From Actinomycetota bacterium (GTDB taxonomy: Bacteria; Actinomycetota; Acidimicrobiia; Acidimicrobiales; Ilumatobacteraceae), in the NCBI GenBank assembly GCA_026393575.1, contig JAPKZX010000071.1:1-64000 (forward strand): 64,000 nt of DNA, written 5' to 3'. Positions 52,358 to 61,257 of the stretch are shown here, piece by piece (positions within the stretch are counted from its first letter, which is position 1; each line of letters opens with the position of its first letter). The notes beneath the pieces are model-generated. The model was not told the origin of the DNA. It was given only the letters and a program-made list of their open reading frames with translations, and did not search any database. A program made the translations under genes and the position numbers.

Positions 52358-53217
52358 GGCTTACGAGCCACGATGATTTGAGAACGTGGCACTAAGTAAT
52401 CCAACATATCTTTCATCTCGCGACCTTCTGGGCAATCAAGCATCTCGTTCCACATACGTGCCCACTTCAAGAGGAATTCATCCTCAGCTTTGAGATCAGG
52501 TTCACCTTTTGAATTTATATGCCCACGCATCATCAGCATTGCCAAGCGAAATGTGCTGATAAAGCCGCTGTAGTCATGCTTCAAAATCTCTAACCCCGCG
52601 CCTCGCACCAGGTTCTCAAATTGATCACGTTCAATCACGCGAATATGGTTTGGTTTTTCGAAGTAGCTAGGAGGCGCAACTCCTCCGATAATGCGCTCTG
52701 CAATTGCGTCAGGCACTGTCAATAAGTACAACGCTCCGCTTTGGCCAACGCGGAACATTTCCGAGAGTGAGTACTCCGGATCATCTACATGCTCAAGTAC
52801 TTCCATACACACGACACGAGTTGCGTAGTTATCTGGTAGTGGAATCTCTTGTGTGGGCGCTAAAACAAAATCGACTATGCCACCTTGGCTTGCAACAGCA
52901 TCACGAGCAACCGAGATGGCTTCCTCGCTTACATCAATTGCTGTCACCCGTGCGCCACGCGTACTAAGAAACTGAAGTGGGCCGCCTGAACCACAACCAA
53001 CATCAACAACAATGTCATCCGCAGTAATCGATACTCCTGTGAACACCTCGCCTGTTTCATTGTTGTAAAAACCACGCAGCACGTCGTCGCGTAATCCCAC
53101 GCGCTCAGTCTCATTCATATGTGCGAGGCCAAGTTCTTCAAGAGACGGCGCGGCTAATTCTTCAACAATGACTGGTGATGCACTCAACACTCGTTGCATG
53201 CGACGAATAACTCTCAC
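52354..53217 (-). CDS. Class I SAM-dependent methyltransferase
   Basis: Rossmann-fold methyltransferase, 287 aa. Motif I VVDVGCGSGGPLQFL binds SAM, followed by VTAIDVSEEAISVARD and VVCMEVLEHVDDPEYSLSEMFRVG (Methyltransf_11/UbiG-like). GTG 53217 with AGGAGA six bases upstream is the start. Stands beside the glycan genes, so it may methylate a sugar or lipid; the substrate is unknown. Confidence 0.87.
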   Translation of the reverse strand: MRVIRRMQRVLSASPVIVEELAAPSLEELGLAHMNETERVGLRDDVLRGFYNNETGEVFTGVSITADDIVVDVGCGSGGPLQFLSTRGARVTAIDVSEEAISVARDAVASQGGIVDFVLAPTQEIPLPDNYATRVVCMEVLEHVDDPEYSLSEMFRVGQSGALYLLTVPDAIAERIIGGVAPPSYFEKPNHIRVIERDQFENLVRGAGLEILKHDYSGFISTFRLAMLMMRGHINSKGEPDLKAEDEFLLKWARMWNEMLDCPEGREMKDMLDYLVPRSQIIVARKP

Positions 53218-53280
53218 AACTGTCTCCTACGTATGTGCACTATCAAACTTTCAGCTACGTATTGGGCTTCTGGAAGTTCT

Positions 53281-53320
53281 CTAGTAATGAAGTTGCCTAA
53301 GGAAACCTACTAGATTTTTC
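53281..53320 (+). terminator. Hairpin followed by a T-run in the 160-bp gap
   Basis: CTAGTA…TACTAG with an imperfect inner stem (GTTGCC-TAA-GGAAAC), then ATTTTT. On the plus strand this resembles a terminator or attenuator upstream of the glycan genes. The rest of the gap shows nothing else clear. Confidence 0.3.
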
Positions 53321-53377
53321 GTTATCAATAGTGTAACGCAACCAACTACTTCACTTCTTGTTTCGCGCGACTCAGTC

Positions 53378-54913
53378 GTGTTCAACAGCGATGACTTCAG
53401 TGGTGGGAACATCTCAAAGAAAGAAGATGAGTTCCTTGATCGTCTGCCCACTCAACCCTGGGATGGTCGACGTTCTACTTTCATGGAAGTTCTTGACTCC
53501 CCTAACGCCTTATTGGCGCTCGGCTTTTATGAGTTAGAAGAATGGGGAGTGTGGAGCCGCACGGAGAATCCAAAACTCGTACTTCCGTACTTTGTTCACG
53601 GGGAAGTGTTCATCGAGATTGAGACTGTTGGTTTTGGACCAAACATTGGGCAAGACATCCATATGTCCATTGGTGGCGCTTCCTCCACTATCAACTTGGT
53701 CCAACAACCCCAAACTTCAATTCATTTCTTTAATGTCGCATCGCCAAGTCGAACCATTGAGTTCAGCAACATCATTCCGTCACGCCTCGATGAGGTGGAT
53801 GATCCCCGAACCATGGCAATTGGTGTCTCGAAAATATCCGTCGCGGCCCCCGGTCTTAGCAATGCAGTCTGGGATGGCACGCCAACTTTTATTGACCTAG
53901 CGAACCCAGCTCATCATCAACTCGACTTTGTTGGTTTCCATTCTCGTGAGTCTTGGGGTATCTGGTCAGAGACAGACCCCTGTCATGTGATTCTGCCGTT
54001 CTCAGTTCACGGCGATTGCGAGATTCAATTCTTTGCGCAGGGTTTTGGCGAAAACAACGGAACTCCCCTGACGGTCTCTTTGGGGCAAAACTCGGCACAG
54101 TTTGTTTTAGAACAAGAACCACAACAATTCATCTTTCGTTTCAAAACGGAGGAACCCACTCACCTTCTCCGCATCTCGGGCTTTACTTCAAACTCAACTA
54201 GGTCCCGTTCTGGCACACGAAGTATGGGAATTGGCATCCACCGTCTGCAAGTCACTCTTCCCCCAGATGGTGCACTTGTTGCTGCAAAGACTAAAAAACG
54301 TCGAGCCATTGTCAATGCGCTTGTACCTAAGCAACGCAAACAAAACACACCTCGAGTTGTGAAAACACCGTCAATAGAGACACGCGGATTTACAACTGTT
54401 GCCGTGTTTAATGAGGCCTCTAATTCCAATCAGTGGAGAGATGTGCTCTCGGCTTTCCTCTGGACGTTTAGAGAGAACTCCGAGGCAACTCTGGTGATTC
54501 AGAACTCCAATGTTTCAGGAGCTTCTTTCTTCTCTGAACTTCTGTTCCTCTTTTTTCGCGTTGGCGACATTAAATGTCGGGTGATTGCGATTCACACACA
54601 CGACACATACAGATACGCACCTTCTCTCTTGGCTGCAGCCGATACGTATGTTCATGTTGACTCATCTATCACTTTGAATCACGTTGCACCTCATACAGAT
54701 AAGCGCTCCACACAGTTCATCATCTCAAGCCCAGATGACCTTCAACTTGAGGCCGACAACATCGCCCGCATCACCCCGCTTCGTCAACCAATAAAAACAC
54801 CTGGATATCTTCACCGTGTCGAACGCGAATTAGAAAATGTGCTTGATTGGGTGCGTCTTTGCGAACAAATGAAACAAGCGCACACTCAATGGCAGGAGCG
54901 GACCAATGACTAA
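53378..54913 (+). CDS. Glycan-cluster protein: two DUF7024-like repeats plus degenerate glycosyltransferase domain
   Basis: A 511-aa protein without signal peptide. Two beta-sandwich repeats are visible: residues about 45-150 (LGFYELEEWGVWSRTE…PYFVHGEVFIEI…MAIGVSKI) and 185-295 (VGFHSRESWGIWSETD…PFSVHGDCEIQF…MGIGIHRL), the E-x-WGxWS pattern of DUF7024-like domains. Residues about 335-430 align with the GT domain of the next gene (VFN…QW…SAF…EN…ATL…CRVIAIHTH) but lack its EGQCLPLLEFMSAGTP donor-site motif, so this part is probably non-catalytic. GTG start; it overlaps the next gene by 8 bp. Confidence 0.68.
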   Translation: MFNSDDFSGGNISKKEDEFLDRLPTQPWDGRRSTFMEVLDSPNALLALGFYELEEWGVWSRTENPKLVLPYFVHGEVFIEIETVGFGPNIGQDIHMSIGGASSTINLVQQPQTSIHFFNVASPSRTIEFSNIIPSRLDEVDDPRTMAIGVSKISVAAPGLSNAVWDGTPTFIDLANPAHHQLDFVGFHSRESWGIWSETDPCHVILPFSVHGDCEIQFFAQGFGENNGTPLTVSLGQNSAQFVLEQEPQQFIFRFKTEEPTHLLRISGFTSNSTRSRSGTRSMGIGIHRLQVTLPPDGALVAAKTKKRRAIVNALVPKQRKQNTPRVVKTPSIETRGFTTVAVFNEASNSNQWRDVLSAFLWTFRENSEATLVIQNSNVSGASFFSELLFLFFRVGDIKCRVIAIHTHDTYRYAPSLLAAADTYVHVDSSITLNHVAPHTDKRSTQFIISSPDDLQLEADNIARITPLRQPIKTPGYLHRVERELENVLDWVRLCEQMKQAHTQWQERTND

Positions 54914-56117
54914 GTTTCGTTTGTATGCAACACACAATGAAGGCAATGTTCGCGACAAGCTAGGAAAGAGTGACTACAGCTATTGGTTCGTACTCAAGTA
55001 CTTCGAATCGTTGATGCCACATCTGGGAGAAACTGAAGTGCTCACAGAAGCACCAGTGCGTCCCGCTTATCTTGATTTAGCGGAGGAAATATTGCTTGCG
55101 TTTACTCCTCCACATAAAGTCCCGAACGAAGCGCTTCACTATGCAATTCCCGTATTCGCTTGGGAGTTTGACACCATCCCAAATGAATCATGGCAGGACG
55201 ATGACCGAAACAATTGGTATCACGTTTTTCGCAATAGTCCAGGAAGTATCACTCATTGCCAGTTCTCGGCAGAGCAGGTAAAGAATGAGATCGGTCAGGA
55301 CTACCCCATCGCTGTTATCCCCGCACCTCTCTGGGATAAATACGCCCCATTGGCAACTAGACCTCGCATGGACAATTGGACTTTGTCCTTCGATGGGTAC
55401 GTTGCTGATTCATGGAATCCGCCGGCAGATGCCGAGCACATTGAGAAGACTGCCTCAAACATAGATTTCAACGGGGTCGTCTATACATTTGTTTTTAACC
55501 CCAACGATGGCCGCAAACAATGGACTGAGGCAGTTTCCGCATTTATTGCTGCGCACGAGAACAATGCAAACGCAACATTGATTTTGAAGTTGATCCAATC
55601 AGACCCTGTTCTAGGAGTGAATGCAGTGTGGGATGTAATCGATCATCTTGGAGAATTTGATTGCCGCATCGTTGCCATACAAAGTCACCTTGAAAAAGAC
55701 GCCTACGACCAGTTAATTGCAGGCACCACGTTTGCACTGAATGCTTCAAGTGGTGAAGGACAATGTTTGCCTTTGCTCGAATTCATGAGCGCTGGAACCC
55801 CTGCTGTTGCACCATGTCATACGGCAATGACTGATTACATTTTCCCCAACACTTCGTTCATCGTGGAAAATACGAAGTCATGGCATAGTTGGCCACATGA
55901 CCCACGAATGTTGTTGCGTTGCTTTCGATTTCCTGTGGTGTGGGACTCGCTTCGCAATGCAATTCTAGATAGTTACAAGGTGGCTACCGAAGATTCAGTG
56001 CGTTACGAGGAAATGTCACAGAATGCGACGAAGTTTATGAAGGACTTCTGTTCTGAAGAAGTGCTTCTTAAAAAACTCGACACATTTATCGCCCAAGTAA
56101 AGTCCTACAACTCTTAG
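54906..56117 (+). CDS. Glycosyltransferase family 1/4-like protein
   Basis: GT-B glycosyltransferase, 403 aa. IPVFAWEFDTIPNESW lies in the N-terminal domain; the C-terminal domain has VVYTFVFNPNDGRKQWTEAVSAF and the donor-site ALNASSGEGQCLPLLEFMSAGTPAVAP with the E-x7-E spacing of the family. It follows the DUF7024-like gene with an 8-bp overlap, and an acyltransferase comes next: a surface polysaccharide or glycolipid assembly set. Confidence 0.88.
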   Translation: MTKFRLYATHNEGNVRDKLGKSDYSYWFVLKYFESLMPHLGETEVLTEAPVRPAYLDLAEEILLAFTPPHKVPNEALHYAIPVFAWEFDTIPNESWQDDDRNNWYHVFRNSPGSITHCQFSAEQVKNEIGQDYPIAVIPAPLWDKYAPLATRPRMDNWTLSFDGYVADSWNPPADAEHIEKTASNIDFNGVVYTFVFNPNDGRKQWTEAVSAFIAAHENNANATLILKLIQSDPVLGVNAVWDVIDHLGEFDCRIVAIQSHLEKDAYDQLIAGTTFALNASSGEGQCLPLLEFMSAGTPAVAPCHTAMTDYIFPNTSFIVENTKSWHSWPHDPRMLLRCFRFPVVWDSLRNAILDSYKVATEDSVRYEEMSQNATKFMKDFCSEEVLLKKLDTFIAQVKSYNS

Positions 56118-56126
56118 GTCCAGATA

Positions 56127-57296
56127 GTGGAAACTCAAACGAGTCACAGAAATCTAGCCCTCGACTCATTGAGAGGATTCTCCACAATTCTCATTGTCGT
56201 GTACCACACATCTTTTGTTTCCGGATACACCGTTGCGCACGCAGATTCAATTGGTGCCTACATTGATCGACTCAATATAGGTGTCGCTATCTTTTTTGTA
56301 CTAAGTGGATTTCTGATCTTTCGCCCATTTGCCCATTCGTTGATTCATGGTTCACCCCTGCCAAAAACGCGGAACTATTACCTAAAACGTGCAGCACGTA
56401 TTCTTCCTGGCTACTGGCTGGCGTTGTTTTTATTAGCCGGACTCGACGCCCTCACAATTGTGAACACATCTGGTTTCATCAGGAACGTTTTTATCGTTCA
56501 TTCATTTACTGAGCACAATGTTTTCACCGGCATACGCCAGGCTTGGACATTGGCCGTCGAGATGTCTTTCTATGTCGTTGTGCCTGCGTTTGCTTATGTT
56601 TTTGTACGCCAAACGAGACGACGAATCGCTTCGGTATCGGTGGCAACTCTCCTGAAAGCACTCAGTGCTCTCTTCCTCGGTGCCTACGCATTTCGGCTTT
56701 TTATACATCAAATAGATTTTTGGTTTCTCAATACGGCGCATATTTGGCTGCCATCTCATATGGACACTTTGGCACTTGGCATGGGTCTCGCTGTGTTGGT
56801 TGAGGCTCCTGCGTCAGCAAAGACGCTTTCGAAGCTGAAGAATTTCATTGCGAATCACACCGGATCGTTTGTTGTGTGTTCAGTTTTTGTATGGCTCATT
56901 AGCGCCAACATAAATATGGCGATTGGATTAAACAGAACAGAGTTCCACATTGACCTTCTCGGTCATTTTCTGTACGGCATTGCCTCTGTTTTACTTGTCG
57001 CTCCATTCTGTGTGGACTCTCAAGCGTTACTCGTGAAAGCCGTATCGTTTCGACTCTTCACCTGGCTGGGCACCATCTCATACGGCGTTTACCTGTGGCA
57101 CATGGCTTTTCTTGGTGGCAATTTTGCAGAAAAGTACATGCCGTACACCGAGAATGATGGTCAGGTCCTTCTTCGATTTCTCGTCGTACTCCCCGCAAGC
57201 ATCGCCATTGCATCGCTCAGTTACTACGTGCTTGAGCGGCCAATCATGCGCACCGTCAATAGACGCTTCACTCTTAACAAAGAATTGCGTCTCTAG
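56127..57296 (+). CDS. Acyltransferase 3 family membrane protein (OafA-like)
   Basis: Ten-helix integral membrane O-acyltransferase, 389 aa. NLALDSLRGFSTILIVVYHTSF has the LR-G and catalytic His (H-x-S) of the family; GVAIFFVLSGFLIFRPF and RAARILPGYWLALFL with the conserved R-x-x-RI-P-Y follow. Adds an acetyl or other acyl group to a surface sugar. GTG 56127 is 9 bp after the glycosyltransferase stop. Its own stop shares CTAG with the convergent selenoprotein gene. Confidence 0.9.
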   Translation: METQTSHRNLALDSLRGFSTILIVVYHTSFVSGYTVAHADSIGAYIDRLNIGVAIFFVLSGFLIFRPFAHSLIHGSPLPKTRNYYLKRAARILPGYWLALFLLAGLDALTIVNTSGFIRNVFIVHSFTEHNVFTGIRQAWTLAVEMSFYVVVPAFAYVFVRQTRRRIASVSVATLLKALSALFLGAYAFRLFIHQIDFWFLNTAHIWLPSHMDTLALGMGLAVLVEAPASAKTLSKLKNFIANHTGSFVVCSVFVWLISANINMAIGLNRTEFHIDLLGHFLYGIASVLLVAPFCVDSQALLVKAVSFRLFTWLGTISYGVYLWHMAFLGGNFAEKYMPYTENDGQVLLRFLVVLPASIAIASLSYYVLERPIMRTVNRRFTLNKELRL

Positions 57297-58447
57297 CGAT
57301 TACCAGGAGCCATGTAGAACCAGACGGGAAACTTCGCGCCTGCATCTCTCATTGCCGTGCGAGCCTTCAAAACAGTTGCTCCCGCTTCTGTCTTTTCAAA
57401 GAACCAATTCTCCATGGCTCTTCCGCCTGGTGCCGGCCCGTCAATCAATTCGAGTGCGGCTTCTTCGTAGTACGTACGAATGTCATGACATAACGACATG
57501 ATGTTGCCACCAGGAATTTCCGCGGTGGTCCAATCTTGCCCATTCGCAATCGCATGAAGAACCGCTAACGCGTTCGGTACTTCATCTGCGGCAATACTGC
57601 GACCGACTGAAGTGACTCCCCTGCGTTCTAACGCGCGCACATAGGCCTTCTTGATTCCCCGAGCTTCGTCAACGCACGGTGGAAGCGACGCATCAAACCG
57701 AGGCGGAATCGCACAAGAGACTGGTTGCTCATCTGCTTCAATCACGACTGGGTGGTCAACGAGGACAGGGCCAGATGGTTCCGTCAACAGCGCGAAAGCT
57801 CTACGCAGTACATCCATTTGAAATTCAACATCATTTGGAATTCCTAATGGGCGCCCGAGCGGAAACTCACAATGCAATGCCCGTGGAGGTGCAACCTTTT
57901 GTGCAACTTCACGTACGGAAGACAACACAACTGTTGCAATTCCTGCAGCTTCAAAAATATGCGCAAGCACACTCACGGTGCGCGTACAAAGAGGTCAAAC
58001 AGGGGTCAAGATGACAACATCGACGCCATCTTGGCGGAGTTGTGCAGCTGCTGCCGGGCCAGTGTCTAAACGAATAGTTGAAACATCGTCTGGCTGATTT
58101 CCTGCAAAGGAAATATGCCTTGGCGCAACAGAACCAATTATTCCCTGTGCGGCTAATTCTTCAAGACGATCAATGGGATACACCACATTGAGATCCATCT
58201 TCACGCCCATCTGGTCAAAGTTGGGACTCCAGTGACCAAGCACTAAATCACGACGTTCGCGATCAATGATTCGGTAACCAGTGTCGACGGCAGAGAAGGC
58301 TTCGTCACCGGCTGCGTACAAAGCTGCCGACGTCACAATGGCAACCCGCGCGTTGGCTAACGCAACAGGGCTTACCCATGCAGGATTATCGAATTGTGGC
58401 GCGGGAAGCGTGGCTGAATGCGCCCTCATCATTTGATCACCGTTCAT
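57293..58447 (-). CDS. Selenoprotein B-type (glycine/sarcosine/betaine/D-proline reductase family) with in-frame UGA
   Basis: The track splits this into 57995-58447 and 57293-57976, but both are in the same frame and joined by a single UGA (57995-57997). Read through, the 384-aa protein is continuous: VDVVILTPV-Sec151-PLCTRTVSVLAHIFEAAGI, a U-x-x-C redox motif where family members carry Cys or Sec. N-terminal half: VAIVTSAALYAAGDEAF, YPIDRLEELAAQGIIGSVAPRHISFAG; C-terminal half: PPRALHCEFPLGRPLGIPND. A SECIS-like hairpin follows the UGA. GGGGG precedes ATG 58447. No GrdA, GrdC-E or sel genes are in the window. It belongs to the stand-alone actinobacterial/proteobacterial relatives of GrdB; substrate unknown. 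Confidence 0.85.
57967..57997 (-). promoter_or_regulatory. UGA codon and SECIS-like hairpin
   Basis: After the UGA (57995-57997) come exactly 11 nt, then GCGCAC-CGTGA-GTGTGC: a 6-bp stem with one G-U pair and a 5-nt loop holding GU. E. coli fdhF has the same UGA-11 nt-17 nt hairpin spacing. With one C-U mismatch the lower stem can extend by about four pairs. Confidence 0.7.
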
Positions 58448-58503
58448 CGGTCCCCCTCGATACGAAGAGTGTATGCCATCAAGGGCCAGCGAGAGTCACT
58501 GAC

Positions 58504-58509
58504 TACGCT
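58504..58509 (+). promoter_or_regulatory. Leaderless -10 element of the DUF1330 gene
   Basis: GAC-TACGCT six nt before ATG 58516; fixes the start and leaves 68 bp to the divergent selenoprotein gene. Confidence 0.55.
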
Positions 58510-58515
58510 CGTGGA

Positions 58516-58917
58516 ATGACCTATATCGAAGCTAACGAAGCGGCCATCGATGCGATGCGGGCGCTTGATCCCAATGAATCAATCATCATGCTGAACCTAT
58601 TGAAGTTTCGCGACAAAGCACTAGAGGGCTTCGGCGTGGACGGTATGTCGGGTGGCGAGGCATTTCGTCGATACGGCGAACTGAACGACGAAGAGGATGT
58701 GAAGTTCGGCAGCGACCCAATCTGGGTGGGATTAGCCAAAAATACAGTCATTGGAGGCGAGGACTGGGATTTAGCGATTCTTGTGCGCTACCCCACGCGC
58801 CAACATTTCATCGACAAGCTGGATAATTCAAAGTACCGAGAGATTGCAAAAGTTCGACATGCTGCAATTCTCGATAGTCGAGCCATCGAACTCTCGCAAA
58901 TCATTCCCGCTGTATAA
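58516..58917 (+). CDS. DUF1330 domain protein
   Basis: Small ferredoxin-like-fold protein, 133 aa. SIIMLNLLKFRDKA is the family signature, followed by RRYGELNDEED, NTVIGGEDWDLAILVRYPTRQHFIDKLDNSKYREIAKVRHAAI. The family is related to dimeric alpha-beta barrels and has no settled function. It is divergent from the selenoprotein and convergent with the aromatic cluster. The track start 46 codons upstream overlaps the selenoprotein gene and is rejected. Confidence 0.85.
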   Translation: MTYIEANEAAIDAMRALDPNESIIMLNLLKFRDKALEGFGVDGMSGGEAFRRYGELNDEEDVKFGSDPIWVGLAKNTVIGGEDWDLAILVRYPTRQHFIDKLDNSKYREIAKVRHAAILDSRAIELSQIIPAV

Positions 58918-58921
58918 CTCT

Positions 58922-60103
58922 CTATAAAGACACGGTGAGTGCGTCGTACTCGTAGACCCAATCAAGAATTGACATACCGGGTGGGCTGATGGAGAAAATC
59001 AGATCTCTATCTTTTTGTTCTTGACCATCCACCATGTGAAACAGATCTCGATTCATGAGCGACGACGTTTGAACTTGTGCCGTGCGACCCTGACGTGCAT
59101 CTTCATATCTGCGTAGTGCGATTGCAGCGTCGCTGGTATTCGCTTCCTTCAGGCAACGCGCAAGAACAATTGCATCTTCTATTGCTTGGCAGGAGCCTTG
59201 CGCCATAAAGGGAAGCATGGGGTGGCAAGCATCACCTAGCAACGTGGTCGTGCCCATTCCCCACTTCTCTAGTGGTTCACGGTCATACAACGCCCATCGA
59301 AAAATCGGTTCTTCTACTCGACCAAGAAGCGAGAGAAAATCTGGAGACCATCCTTCAAAACGTGAGTACAAATCTTCCTTTGTTCCTTGTTCGGTCCATG
59401 ATTCGGTTTCCCAGGAATCCTCAGGCGAGATGCACACAAGGTTGAGATGACTGCGATTGCGCCCAATGAAGTAACTCACAACATGACGGTCTGGCCCCAT
59501 GCGATTAGTTACGTCAATCGGTAGATCTTCCACTGCACTTCGCGGCACCAACGCGCGATACGCAGCCGAGCCACTAAATCGCGGTTTATCGACGCCGCCC
59601 ACACATGGACGAACTACTGAATGAATTCCATCTGCCCCAATCACAATGTCAAACGACTGCGACGAACCATCTGAGAACTGAACAATTGATGCCGAGTCAC
59701 CTGGTTCAACTGCAACAGCATGCGCAGAGAATTTCATAGCAATGTTTGAGCGAGCAGCGACTGCATCACCCAAAATTTCCACCAATTCATTACGCGCAAC
59801 GTTTGCTAGTGGTACGTGGTGTTGAGTGAAAAAATTCTCGTCAAGGTCAGTGGCGCGAATAATGGAATCATCTTCCCATCGACGAAGGACAACTCGATGT
59901 GGGTGTACCGAAATCTCTGAATATGCCGCACCGAGCCCTAATGAATGCAAAAGCCTTCCAGCGTTAGGGCTGATTTGTACTCCGGCACCGATTTCTCTAA
60001 TACCTGCCGAACGTTCGAAGACCGTGATGTCGTGTGTGCTTTCAGACAGCGCAAGAGCAGCGGTGAGCCCACCAATTCCTCCACCTACGATTGCAATCTT
60101 CAT
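58922..60103 (-). CDS. FAD-dependent aromatic monooxygenase (salicylate/3-hydroxybenzoate hydroxylase-like)
   Basis: Class A flavoprotein hydroxylase, 393 aa. AIVGGGIGGLTAALALSE binds FAD; IGADGIHSVVRPCVGG is the DG motif; GDACHPMLPFMAQGSCQAIEDA is the GD motif contacting the ribityl chain. Hydroxylates an aromatic ring using NAD(P)H and O2. Last gene of a minus-strand run (VOC dioxygenase, SDR, HsaA-like, this gene) with overlapping or near-touching ends, so an aromatic degradation operon. Confidence 0.88.
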   Translation of the reverse strand: MKIAIVGGGIGGLTAALALSESTHDITVFERSAGIREIGAGVQISPNAGRLLHSLGLGAAYSEISVHPHRVVLRRWEDDSIIRATDLDENFFTQHHVPLANVARNELVEILGDAVAARSNIAMKFSAHAVAVEPGDSASIVQFSDGSSQSFDIVIGADGIHSVVRPCVGGVDKPRFSGSAAYRALVPRSAVEDLPIDVTNRMGPDRHVVSYFIGRNRSHLNLVCISPEDSWETESWTEQGTKEDLYSRFEGWSPDFLSLLGRVEEPIFRWALYDREPLEKWGMGTTTLLGDACHPMLPFMAQGSCQAIEDAIVLARCLKEANTSDAAIALRRYEDARQGRTAQVQTSSLMNRDLFHMVDGQEQKDRDLIFSISPPGMSILDWVYEYDALTVSL

Positions 60104-61257
60104 TACTGGCCGTCAGTTAGCAAGACTGCGCCGTATTTATCAAGTGATTGATTTGTCGCAACGAGATGCTGGGCTGAACCTTGCGCGTCTCTAAAGCATC
60201 GCTGTAGCGGACTTGTGTTGAACAATGCACCAGCCCCAGCAAAACTCATCAGTCGTGAAATTGCCGACACTGCGGATTCCGTGCAATACGCGGTCATAGC
60301 AGTTACGCCAGCTTCATCTCTCGCGCTAAATCCACCACCATTTTCCATGGCTTCGTCAACCTCAGCAAGCGTGGCAAGTGCATGAGCTTGTGCAGCTTTC
60401 AGTTGTTGAGAACTGCGACCAAGTTCATATTGAAAGGCACCGCGATCGGCGAGTCGTCCATCAAAACCTCTTGATTTACCGCGTGCATACACAACTAGTT
60501 CGTCAATAAATCGTGTGCATGCACCAAACGTAAAGCCCAGGTTTTCACCGGCTACAAAGACTGGGTAGTTCAACCCAAAGATTGCTCCACCACGTTTAGG
60601 TGGTTCCATTGGATCAACGGTTAGTGCTGTAGGTACAAAGACATCTTTCGCGGTAATCGACACGCTGCCGGTTCCCTTTAATGCCATCACATTCCACTCG
60701 CCATGCACGTTGGCTTCTACTGTTCGAATGACAGCCAGTGTGACTGACGGCTGATCTGACGCTTCTATAGCAGTAAGCATGGCCCAATCTGCGTGGCGTA
60801 CACCACTTGCATAATTCCATGTGCCGTTCATTAACACTCCACCATCAACTTTGGTGAAGGTTCCAGATGGTGCAGCCACTGCCGCAAGAAACGGCGACGG
60901 ATCGGAGCCGAATAACAATTCAATTCCTTCATCGCTCAGACGAGATCCGGCGGCAGCAGCGGCACCCGCGTGGTTAAAACCAGTCCACGCTGCTGTTGCA
61001 TTTGAATAACTCAATGCTGTGAAGTAGCGACATTGGTTTGCTAACAACAGGCGATCACCACCAGCTTCAAGAGGCGCTTTAATCATCGGCACGCGAATCT
61101 GGCGCATGAGATCTACTAACGCTGGTGGAGCATCACCGATTTCTTCGGATTCAGCTGCAGTTGCATCAAATTGCGAATGCAACTCTGCAATCTCGCTGAC
61201 CAATTGCTCAATCGGTCGGGCTACATGACTACTTGCACGTGAACTTGTCATTGTCAT
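60103..61257 (-). CDS. HsaA/HpaB-like flavin-dependent hydroxylase (acyl-CoA dehydrogenase fold)
   Basis: A 384-aa group D flavin monooxygenase. MNGTWNYASGVRHADWAMLTA, VMALKGTGSVSITAKDVFVP and AGALFNTSPLQRCFRDAQGSAQHLVATNQ match HsaA-type phenol 4-hydroxylases rather than true acyl-CoA dehydrogenases (no catalytic Glu at the ACAD position). Such enzymes use reduced flavin from a separate reductase, which is not in view. Overlaps its neighbours by one base on each side. Confidence 0.85.
   Translation of the reverse strand: MTMTSSRASSHVARPIEQLVSEIAELHSQFDATAAESEEIGDAPPALVDLMRQIRVPMIKAPLEAGGDRLLLANQCRYFTALSYSNATAAWTGFNHAGAAAAAGSRLSDEGIELLFGSDPSPFLAAVAAPSGTFTKVDGGVLMNGTWNYASGVRHADWAMLTAIEASDQPSVTLAVIRTVEANVHGEWNVMALKGTGSVSITAKDVFVPTALTVDPMEPPKRGGAIFGLNYPVFVAGENLGFTFGACTRFIDELVVYARGKSRGFDGRLADRGAFQYELGRSSQQLKAAQAHALATLAEVDEAMENGGGFSARDEAGVTAMTAYCTESAVSAISRLMSFAGAGALFNTSPLQRCFRDAQGSAQHLVATNQSLDKYGAVLLTDGQ

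Noticed and set aside
57293-57976. Separate 227-aa gene downstream of a 150-aa gene, i.e. a nonsense-mutated pseudogene
   Set aside because: Frame, homology and codon pattern continue across a single TGA that sits at a redox Cys/Sec site with a SECIS-like hairpin; decay would not be expected to preserve these.
58378-58515. N-terminal extension of the DUF1330 ORF
   Set aside because: Overlaps the selenoprotein start on the opposite strand; ATG 58516 has TACGCT at the leaderless distance.
60103-61257. Ordinary acyl-CoA dehydrogenase
   Set aside because: Motifs and the ending match HsaA-type flavin hydroxylases, and the context is aromatic degradation.
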